From Clostridiales bacterium (GTDB taxonomy: Bacteria; Bacillota; Clostridia; Christensenellales; Pumilibacteraceae): a stretch of DNA of 7,897 nt. Location: contig JAIEBL010000363.1 of assembly GCA_029069015.1 (NCBI GenBank), positions 1-7,897 of the forward strand, in the 5' to 3' direction. A program made the translations under genes and the position numbers. The first letter of the stretch is position 1. The number at the start of each line of letters is the position of its first letter. Positions 1-4,894 of this stretch are shown piece by piece. Under the pieces are notes generated by a model. The model was not told the origin of the DNA. It saw nothing but the letters and a program-made list of their open reading frames with translations, and did not search any database.

Positions 1-798
1 ATAACCTGTGCGTGCATCTTGGCGGTTTTCAATACGGGCATAGCGGTGTTCCGTGACTGCGCCGTACGCCTCGTTACGAGCTGCAATTCGTTTGATATGG
101 CGTCGATCGGCGAAGGACCTGTTGCCATTTATATCGTATACCGCGATGAGGTAAAAGTGCATTATCAGGTAATTTCGCTTTTTATTCAAGACGCATACCG
201 CTATCTTATAGAGCGGGCAAGCGATAAGCCGAACGGAAAGCTCGACGTCCCGTTCTACTTCATTTTGGACGAATTCGGAAACGTACCGGCCATCAAAGAT
301 TTCGAAACAACCATTTCCGCCTGCGCAGGAAGGAACATTTGGTTTATTCTGATTATTCAGTCCTACGCGCAGTTAGCCAGCGTCTACGGCACGGCCGTTG
401 CCGAAATCATCAAAGACAATCTGAATATGCACATCTTTTTCGGATCGAATAATCCCGATACGCTCGAAGCTTTTTCACACGAATGCGGATTGCAGACGCG
501 TATATCGCCGCTGAGCGCGTTAAACGGAAACAGCGCGGATATCGACACCTATCATATCGAAACGATTCCGCTCGTGCCCAAAAGCATGTTATCGCATTTT
601 CAACCGGGCGAATGCATTATAACCGAAGCAAACAGCGGATACGTTATGTTTTCCAAGCTTGAACGGTATTTCCTTTGCGACGAGTTCAAGGATTTAAAGC
701 TTGCGTCGGAAAAAGAATATAAGTGCGGCGTCAATCCTTTTGAGAAACGGTATACCTATACGGTAACGAGAAGAAAGCGCAACCGTATGGATTTTTAA
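1..798 (+). CDS. TraG/VirD4-family type IV coupling protein, C-terminal part (5' end outside window)
   Basis: This is a hexameric, membrane-anchored ATPase that links relaxosome DNA to a type IV secretion channel during conjugation. The frame is open from base 1, so the first visible TTG (position 19) is not a real start; 265 residues are visible. The Walker B motif FILDEFGN lies at about visible residues 87-94. It is followed by the family-typical Gly-Arg-Asn segment and the IIQSYAQL sensor-like stretch (cf. ILQSLSQLxxxYG in TraG proteins). The part before Walker B fits the end of the AAA region of TraG, with a conserved T-I-Y-L-V-like strand (here AIYIVYRDE). Walker A and the N-terminal membrane segments must lie upstream. 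The C-terminus is basic (RRKRNRMDF). The next gene starts 33 nt downstream, suggesting co-transcription. Family assignment is firm; the specific element type cannot be told. Confidence 0.88.
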   Translation: MTCACILAVFNTGIAVFRDCAVRLVTSCNSFDMASIGEGPVAIYIVYRDEVKVHYQVISLFIQDAYRYLIERASDKPNGKLDVPFYFILDEFGNVPAIKDFETTISACAGRNIWFILIIQSYAQLASVYGTAVAEIIKDNLNMHIFFGSNNPDTLEAFSHECGLQTRISPLSALNGNSADIDTYHIETIPLVPKSMLSHFQPGECIITEANSGYVMFSKLERYFLCDEFKDLKLASEKEYKCGVNPFEKRYTYTVTRRKRNRMDF

Positions 799-831
799 AG
801 CGGGAGCGGGCAGCATACGGAGGATGCAGAC

Positions 832-1749
832 ATGGATAAAGAGATTGTTATAAATTACATAAGGCAAAAGCGAGGCGCGGAAATAGCGACGCTGCAAAGG
901 GAATACGGCATTACCTATCGGGAAGCCAAATCGATTGTAGACGAATTGGTGCATAAAGGGTGTCTGGCGTATGAAGCGGGCATCCACTACGTTTGGGTGG
1001 ATAAAGAGGACTCGGCGTCACTCGATAAACCGTGGAAAGTGGAGGGAAGAAGGCTTTATTTTTCCCCTAAGACGGAGAGTGCGTCCGATCAAAGGGAAGA
1101 AGCTGCGGCAAGTAACAATGCCGCGCGCGCAAAAAATGAGCGTATAGAAGAGATCCGTTACGATGCGCTATACCATTGTATTAAAAAAGGAACGGCTTCT
1201 CCGGCGCTATTGCAATGCGCTTTTTCAATCAATTTCGCGCAGGCGTGGCAACTCATAGAATGGATGCAATACAACGGGTATATCACTTCGCAGGAAAAAA
1301 GTGCGTGTTACCGCATCAACGTAACGGAAGAACAGTTCAACGAGATCATAAAAAGAATGGCGCAACCGTCTTCGAACATAATGACGGATTCGGAAAAATT
1401 GCTTGTCAGAGTCATAAGCGCGGGAAACGTTTCAAACGAAAATGCTGTAGCTACGTTTTTGGCTATCTTGGAACGGCGGCGAGACGTGACAAACGTCAAA
1501 GTGCCGTCGCACGCACTGTGGGCGGAGGAAGTTGAATTCAATAAGGCGGTCGTCAATCAAATCGTCGCTTTGATCCGTTCCGATTTTAACATGGTTCGGA
1601 AAACGGCAATCCAGAAAGCCGGCGTGCATTTTGCCACCGTAAAAAACGCCTGTGATTTGCGTATGGCGCAGGTCTACGAGCGCATCTTATATACCCTGAA
1701 AGGCATGAGTGATATTCAATACGATCAAATACGTGACTGCATCAAGTAA
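832..1749 (+). CDS. Two-winged-helix protein with an FtsK-gamma-like domain, upstream of the FtsZ-like gene
   Basis: This 305-aa protein has no family name I can give with certainty. Residues 3-58 look like a winged helix (helices around IVINYIRQK and YREAKSIVDELV, then a wing at about 45-56). After a polar, low-complexity linker (about 60-105), residues 108-165 closely resemble the FtsK gamma winged helix: an A-L-x-x-C-I-x-x-G-x-A-S-x-x-L-L-Q pattern, an aromatic/Ala recognition segment (NFAQAWQLIEWM), then G-Y-I. The C-terminal 180-305 is predicted mostly helical and is unrecognised. There is no ATPase motor, so the gamma-like domain is detached from FtsK. The start is ATG with GGAGG at 819-823 and an 8-nt spacer. 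Position between a coupling ATPase and an FtsZ-like GTPase suggests a DNA-binding adaptor, analogous in place to TubR of TubZRC, or a transfer/relaxosome accessory. DNA binding is inferred; the function is unknown. Confidence 0.72.
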   Translation: MDKEIVINYIRQKRGAEIATLQREYGITYREAKSIVDELVHKGCLAYEAGIHYVWVDKEDSASLDKPWKVEGRRLYFSPKTESASDQREEAAASNNAARAKNERIEEIRYDALYHCIKKGTASPALLQCAFSINFAQAWQLIEWMQYNGYITSQEKSACYRINVTEEQFNEIIKRMAQPSSNIMTDSEKLLVRVISAGNVSNENAVATFLAILERRRDVTNVKVPSHALWAEEVEFNKAVVNQIVALIRSDFNMVRKTAIQKAGVHFATVKNACDLRMAQVYERILYTLKGMSDIQYDQIRDCIK

Positions 1750-1764
1750 GTATAGCACGCACGC

Positions 1765-1793
1765 TTGCACGTTTCCTTTGCATGTGTTAAACT
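1765..1793 (+). promoter_or_regulatory. Weak candidate promoter and direct repeat before the FtsZ-like gene
   Basis: In the 83-nt gap between the winged-helix and FtsZ-like genes, TTGCAC (1765-1770) and TAAACT (1788-1793) are 17 nt apart, with only 3/6 and 4/6 consensus matches. The same stretch holds two copies of a TTGCAyGTkT repeat (1765-1774 and 1778-1787), 13 bp apart and differing at two positions, after a GCAC-rich run. It may be an operator or DNA-binding site for the upstream protein. It may also be chance. Confidence 0.28.
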
Positions 1794-1832
1794 ATTTATC
1801 GGATCAAAAAATAAGAAAGGAGTCTGTTCGCT

Positions 1833-2753
1833 ATGTATAAAATACCCAAAGTAAAGGTTTTCGGTGTAGGGGGCGCAGGCTGCAATTTTATCGAGAAAAT
1901 TATCGGAAAGCCCGTTGCGGGAGTGAAATATTTCGCGGTTGACGACGATTGCGGCAGATTGCAGATTTCGACTTGCGAAAATAAGATCCGGCTCATTGGC
2001 AGCGACCACCATGGGGCGGATTGTGCGTATGCGCAAAAGACGGTAGCGGCAAATGAAAGTCTGCTCAAAGAGGCGGTCCAAGGCGCGGATATGGTGATCC
2101 TGGTTGCGGGAATGGGCGGCGGTATCGGTTCGGTCGTCACGCCTGCTTTGGCCCAAATGGCTAAGAGCAGCGGCGCGCTTACGATTGCGGCGGTATGTAC
2201 GCCTTTTATGTTCGAGGGAGAAAAGCGGCTAGCAAATGCCGAGCGTGGACTGCAAGCCCTTAGAGAATGCGCCGACGCAGTTGTTGCTGTTCCGTGCGAA
2301 AATCCGAGAGAAAACGTGCCGCAAAATGTCCCCGTGACGGAAATGATAAAGCGCACGGATGAAACGATCGTGCGTATTACGCGTTTGCTTTTAGAGCCCG
2401 TACTTGTGCCCCAAGTTATCAATTTGGAGTATGAGGATGTCGCGATCTTTTTGCGCGGCGCAAAACGTGCTTTATTTGGTTTCGGCGTCGGAGAAGGGGA
2501 AAACAAAATCGACAAGGCGCTTCACAGTGCGTTAAACGGCATATCGGCGGCAATGCCGATTGCCGATGCAACGGGTGTTTTTCTATACGTCGAGGGTGGC
2601 GACGATCTTGTATTAAACGACATCAGTACGATTGCAACGTGTTTAAAGGATGTCGTCAACTCTTCCGCAAATATTCTTTTTGCGGTCAATATGGATAGCG
2701 GGCTTTCGGGCAAATTAGAAGTTTCCGTTCTTGCCGTGCAAAACGAGATATAA
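1833..2753 (+). CDS. Divergent FtsZ-family GTPase without C-terminal tail
   Basis: This 306-aa protein spans both FtsZ core domains. It has the N-terminal GVGGAGCN (11-18; FtsZ GVGGGGGN), the tubulin/FtsZ signature loop AGMGGGIGS (92-100; FtsZ AGMGGGTGTG), FEGEKR plus A-x-x-GL (127-140), and a T7-like loop NLEYEDV (197-203). The activation-domain strands end near residue 303. Changes from housekeeping FtsZ: signature-loop Thr to Ile and GTG to GSV, a degenerate T3 loop where GLGAGxNP is expected, and the first T7 acidic residue Glu instead of Asp (Asp202 kept). The disordered linker and conserved C-terminal peptide that bind FtsA/ZipA/SepF-type partners are absent. It is therefore unlikely to be the division FtsZ. 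The start ATG has AAAGGAG (1816-1822) with a 10-nt spacer. It lies 83 nt after the winged-helix gene and just before a terminator. A filament-forming segregation or transfer role is inferred; GTPase activity is plausible but may be altered. Confidence 0.85.
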   Translation: MYKIPKVKVFGVGGAGCNFIEKIIGKPVAGVKYFAVDDDCGRLQISTCENKIRLIGSDHHGADCAYAQKTVAANESLLKEAVQGADMVILVAGMGGGIGSVVTPALAQMAKSSGALTIAAVCTPFMFEGEKRLANAERGLQALRECADAVVAVPCENPRENVPQNVPVTEMIKRTDETIVRITRLLLEPVLVPQVINLEYEDVAIFLRGAKRALFGFGVGEGENKIDKALHSALNGISAAMPIADATGVFLYVEGGDDLVLNDISTIATCLKDVVNSSANILFAVNMDSGLSGKLEVSVLAVQNEI

Positions 2754-2801
2754 AAGGAAGAGATTTTTTACGGCATTTTGAAAAATGAATATAGAAAACG
2801 T

Positions 2802-2831
2802 AAAAAGACTTGCATTATTGCAAGCCTTTTT
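2802..2831. terminator. Bidirectional intrinsic terminator between FtsZ-like gene and tRNA-Leu
   Basis: The stem is CTTGCA (2809-2814) with TGCAAG (2819-2824), loop TTAT, then one A/C mismatch, one G-C pair and five A-T pairs. The arms are flanked by AAAAA (2802-2806) and TTTTT (2827-2831), so a U-tract follows the hairpin on either strand. It can end the + strand element operon and, read from the other side, the tRNA-Leu transcript. Confidence 0.85.
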
Positions 2832-2835
2832 CATT

Positions 2836-2863
2836 TGGTGCGGATGAAGGGACTCGAACCCAC
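2836..2863 (-). other. Candidate attachment site (tRNA-Leu 3' end)
   Basis: Many integrative elements recombine within the T arm/3' end of a tRNA gene and rebuild it on integration. The conjugation-related genes lie exactly on the 3' side of this tRNA. The matching second copy of the repeat would lie to the left, outside the window, so this is only a candidate. Confidence 0.35.
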
Positions 2864-2919
2864 ACGTCTAAGACATCGGCTCCTAAGGCCGACGCGTCTG
2901 CCAATTTCGCCACATCCGC
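2836..2919 (-). tRNA. tRNA-Leu (anticodon UAG), CCA encoded
   Basis: Read on the - strand, acceptor GCGGATG pairs with CATCCGC and is followed by discriminator A and an encoded CCA (2836-2838). The D arm is GCG/CGC. The anticodon stem TCGGC/GCCGA encloses the 7-nt loop CTTAGGA with anticodon TAG (complement at 2883-2885), reading CUN Leu codons. The class II variable arm has the stem GTC-TTA-GAC. The T loop is TTCGAGT. The outer T stem is imperfect: three G-C pairs, then a U-U mismatch and a G-U wobble. The 3' end faces the putative mobile element. Confidence 0.95.
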
Positions 2920-2938
2920 AAAAGCAACTTGTGTGCCC

Positions 2939-2967
2939 ATAGTAGCATTTTTTATAGGGAAAGTCAA
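2939..2967 (-). promoter_or_regulatory. tRNA-Leu promoter
   Basis: On the - strand, -35 TTGACT (complement 2962-2967) and -10 TACTAT (complement 2939-2944) are separated by exactly 17 nt, with TGC before the -10 (extended -10). The tRNA 5' end lies 19 nt beyond the -10, so the leader is short. The -35 box contains the TGA stop codon of the upstream glycosylase gene. Confidence 0.8.
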
Positions 2968-3446
2968 GTATTTTGCGTAAGCGCCGCTTTGAGTGCGGCA
3001 AGCCACGCTTCGGTGGAAAAGCGGCCGTTGGCGGGGCTTGTGGACGGAAGATTTACGCAAAGCGGGGCTAACTTGGGAAAGTTTTGCAGAAAGAGCTTGT
3101 GCGCGGTCTTGCCGTTTGTTAAAATCGAAGAAATAGGGTGTTCTTTTAAAAGCACGGGGATATCGGCAATGCGGGGAGAACGGATATCTTTATCCATCGA
3201 GCCGACGATTTCGCAAGAGATCACGATATCCCATAGCGCAATTTTGCCGTTTGTTAAAAGCTGCTTTTTTTCTTCGATTGTGTTAGGTAGCGTGCAACCG
3301 AAAAAGTCGGCGAGCACGCGCCAAAAGCGGTTTTGCCGATTGCCGTAATAAAAGCCTTCCTCGCGCGATTTAACGCTCGGAAAGCTTCCCAATATCAGCA
3401 CGCGGCTGTCTGTATTGATAAACGGTTCGAATCCTTCAAAAAACAT
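2964..3446 (-). CDS. Hypoxanthine (deoxyinosine) DNA glycosylase, UDG superfamily family 6
   Basis: The 160-aa protein belongs to the small DNA-deoxyinosine glycosylases of the uracil-DNA glycosylase superfamily. These excise hypoxanthine formed by adenine deamination and start base excision repair in the cytoplasm. Visible motifs are the motif-1 region LILGSFPSVKS (17-27), FYYGNRQNRFW (32-42) with Asn39, IALWDIV (69-75) and the C-terminal motif LPSTSPAN (133-140). The residue between motifs usually written GHPQNRFW in this family reads GNRQNRFW here. Asn39 matches, as I recall, the Asn reported as important in the Methanosarcina enzyme. Length is normal. The ATG start lies 3 nt after the stop of the transporter gene upstream on the same strand, so the two are very likely one operon; the ribosome binding site is weak, suggesting translational coupling. 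The gene ends within the tRNA promoter. Confidence 0.88.
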   Translation of the reverse strand: MFFEGFEPFINTDSRVLILGSFPSVKSREEGFYYGNRQNRFWRVLADFFGCTLPNTIEEKKQLLTNGKIALWDIVISCEIVGSMDKDIRSPRIADIPVLLKEHPISSILTNGKTAHKLFLQNFPKLAPLCVNLPSTSPANGRFSTEAWLAALKAALTQNT

Positions 3447-3449
3447 ATA

Positions 3450-4304
3450 TTACGATTCCGAATCTTGTTTTACGGGCGCTTGCTCTGCGGTGGTGCTTTC
3501 GGTCGGTGCGTTTTCTTGTTTTGTATTCGGTTTGTTTTTCGAGCGGTATACTGCATGGTAAGCGCAACCGATCAAGCCGCCGCCGATGATATTGCCTAGG
3601 GTAGAGGGAAGCAGCGAAAACAGCAATGCGCGCCCAACAGTCAGCCCCGCAGCGGTGATGCTGTCGACCGTAGCTTTTGTCAGGAGTCCCGCCGAAAGGT
3701 AGTACATATTGGCGACGCTGTGCTCGAAGCCGCAAGCGACGAAAGCAAAAATGGGAGCGTAGAGTGCGAGTATTTTGCCCGCTGTACTTTTGCTTGCCAT
3801 AGCGCCCCATACCGCCAAGCAAACGAGCATGTTGCAGAGAATGCCACGTAAAAACGATTCGAAAAAAGAAAGATTACATTTAGCCGCTGCGGTGTTTGCG
3901 CATGCTTCTGCTACCGCACCTTTTTGTATGTGCGAGAACACAACGAGCAGAGCAATAAGTACGCCGCCGATGAAATTCCCTGCATAGACGATGCTCCAGT
4001 TTTTGAGCACGGAACGTACTTTGACGTCTTTTCCGATGGCGGGAGAAACGAGCAGGCAGTTGCCCGTGAACAGCTCTGCACCGCATATCACGACCAGGAT
4101 TAGCCCTACGGGGAATACAGCGCCTTTCACTAAGCTTGCGCGGCTACCCGTGAGACCTGCTGACGTTGCGGTTGCGACTGCCGCGCCGAACGCGATAAAC
4201 GCGCCTGCCAAAATGCCGAGTATGAGTATTTTATACCATTTGAGCGACGTCTTTTTTTTGGCGACTTCTATGTAGTTATGTGCAATTTCCGATGGGGTAA
4301 ACAT
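3450..4304 (-). CDS. Formate/nitrite transporter (FNT) family channel
   Basis: This is a 284-aa, six-helix inner-membrane protein of the FocA/NirC fold, which forms pentameric channels for small monovalent anions such as formate, nitrite, lactate or hydrosulfide. Visible are the FNT signature GAELFTGN (75-82, omega loop after helix 2), the conserved pore Lys before LSFF (Lys142), RGILCN (153-158) and the central His in GFEHSVANMYY (His195). Hydrophobic segments lie near 24-49, 62-86, 104-124, 150-172, 176-194 and 224-250. The C-terminal 30 residues are charged and Thr/Glu/Gln-rich, presumably cytosolic. The start is the ATG complement at 4302-4304, chosen because GGGAG (complement 4311-4315) lies 6 nt upstream; an in-frame start 57 nt earlier would overlap the promoter. 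In a fermenting anaerobe formate export/import is the likeliest job, but the substrate is not decidable here. It is the first gene of an operon with the DNA glycosylase. Confidence 0.92.
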   Translation of the reverse strand: MFTPSEIAHNYIEVAKKKTSLKWYKILILGILAGAFIAFGAAVATATSAGLTGSRASLVKGAVFPVGLILVVICGAELFTGNCLLVSPAIGKDVKVRSVLKNWSIVYAGNFIGGVLIALLVVFSHIQKGAVAEACANTAAAKCNLSFFESFLRGILCNMLVCLAVWGAMASKSTAGKILALYAPIFAFVACGFEHSVANMYYLSAGLLTKATVDSITAAGLTVGRALLFSLLPSTLGNIIGGGLIGCAYHAVYRSKNKPNTKQENAPTESTTAEQAPVKQDSES

Positions 4305-4332
4305 GTGCTTCTCCCGTAATTGTTGATACCTT

Positions 4333-4361
4333 ATCATACCATATAAAAACGCTAAAAGCAA
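4333..4361 (-). promoter_or_regulatory. Promoter of the FNT channel operon
   Basis: On the - strand, -10 TATGAT (complement 4333-4338) is preceded by TGG (extended -10). It is 17 nt from TTGCTT (complement 4356-4361), a poor -35. The FNT start codon is about 29 nt further on, allowing a short leader. Confidence 0.65.
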
Positions 4362-4368
4362 GCTTTTA
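4353..4368. promoter_or_regulatory. Palindromic candidate operator
   Basis: TAAAAGC (4353-4359) and GCTTTTA (4362-4368) form a perfect 7+7 inverted repeat with an AA spacer. It covers the -35 box of the FNT promoter and lies about 32 bp before the -35 of the divergent mgsA promoter. A dimeric repressor or activator could act here. The factor is unknown. Confidence 0.4.
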
Positions 4369-4399
4369 TTTTGATTCTCGGCGCAATCGTCGCAAATGC

Positions 4400-4428
4400 T
4401 GGACTTTTTTCGTTGCGTTTGCTATACT
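4400..4428 (+). promoter_or_regulatory. Promoter of the mgsA-led operon
   Basis: TGGACT (4400-4405, 4/6) and TATACT (4423-4428, 5/6) are 17 nt apart, with TGC directly before the -10 (extended -10). The mgsA ATG lies 45 nt after the -10. It fires away from the FNT promoter. Confidence 0.65.
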
Positions 4429-4473
4429 TGTATCGGAAAGCAAAACAAATGGATATTTCGGCAAGGGGGAGCT

Positions 4474-4836
4474 ATGGAGAAAAAGACGATTGCACTCATA
4501 GCGCACGACAACAAGAAAAACGAAATCGTGTCGTGGGCGATAAAAAACAAATCGCGTCTAGAAAAGTTTTCGCTTTGTGGAACGGGGCATACCGCCAAAA
4601 TGGTGGAAGAAGCGACGGGGCTACCCGTAAAGGCTTACCTTTCCGGTCCGCTCGGCGGCGACCAACAAATCGGCGCAAAAGTTGCCGAGGGCGAAATTTC
4701 CATGGTCGTATTCTTTTGGGATCCGCTTCAGATGCAACCGCACGATCCCGACGTAAAAGCGTTGCTTCGTATTGCGGTGGTGTACGATATTCCCATTGCC
4801 ACAAACGAAGCGACAGCCGATTGCATTATTAAGTAA
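4474..4836 (+). CDS. mgsA: Methylglyoxal synthase
   Basis: The enzyme converts dihydroxyacetone phosphate to methylglyoxal and phosphate in the cytosol, a glycolytic bypass used when phosphate is short or sugar phosphates pile up. All key motifs are present: LIAHD (8-12, phosphate-site Asp12 and Lys15), CGTGHT (35-40), SGPLGGDQQ (57-65) with catalytic Asp63 (E. coli Asp71), WDPL (82-85, Asp83) and HDPDVKALLR (90-99) with His90 and Asp93 (E. coli His98, Asp101). It ends at ATNEATADCIIK, giving 120 aa. This is shorter than the 152-aa E. coli enzyme, lacking its N-terminal extension and last helix, as in many Gram-positive forms. The ATG at 4474 is chosen because AAGGGG lies 5 nt upstream and homology starts there; the frame is open further upstream but overlaps the promoter. 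The next gene starts 58 nt on with no terminator between. Confidence 0.95.
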   Translation: MEKKTIALIAHDNKKNEIVSWAIKNKSRLEKFSLCGTGHTAKMVEEATGLPVKAYLSGPLGGDQQIGAKVAEGEISMVVFFWDPLQMQPHDPDVKALLRIAVVYDIPIATNEATADCIIK

Positions 4837-4894
4837 GGCTAGGCATTCATCAAGACAAAAATATTCCGAATTTGTACGGAACGAGGAGAGATTT

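Larger units (their letters stand above)
1..2835. mobile_element. Right-hand part of a putative integrative conjugative element
   Basis: The region holds a conjugative coupling ATPase, a winged-helix protein and an FtsZ-like GTPase, all on one strand. It stops at the 3' end of a tRNA-Leu gene, a typical target of tyrosine-recombinase-driven elements. Beyond the tRNA, gene content changes to repair, transport and metabolism and the strand changes. No integrase, relaxase or second att copy is visible, so the boundary is inferred. The left end lies outside the window. An alternative is a decayed element remnant, although all three reading frames are intact where visible. Confidence 0.5.

Noticed and set aside
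19..21. TTG as the start of the coupling ATPase
   Set aside because: The frame is open to base 1 and residues before the TTG continue the TraG-like pattern, so the gene begins outside the window.
1796..2515. Long antisense frame (239 codons) opposite the FtsZ-like gene
   Set aside because: It is a shadow of a clearly homologous gene: Ser/Thr/Pro-rich, no recognisable motifs.
1833..2753. Housekeeping cell-division ftsZ
   Set aside because: No neighbouring ftsA, murein or division genes, no C-terminal peptide, changed signature loop, and conjugation context.
2785..2847. 20-codon frame after the FtsZ-like gene
   Set aside because: It overlaps the terminator and runs into the tRNA, and has no ribosome binding site at a proper distance.
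4864..4881. TTCCG/CGGAA hairpin between mgsA and the OYE gene as a terminator
   Set aside because: Only a 5-bp stem with an 8-nt loop and no U-tract; it abuts the OYE ribosome binding site. Could at most tune translation.
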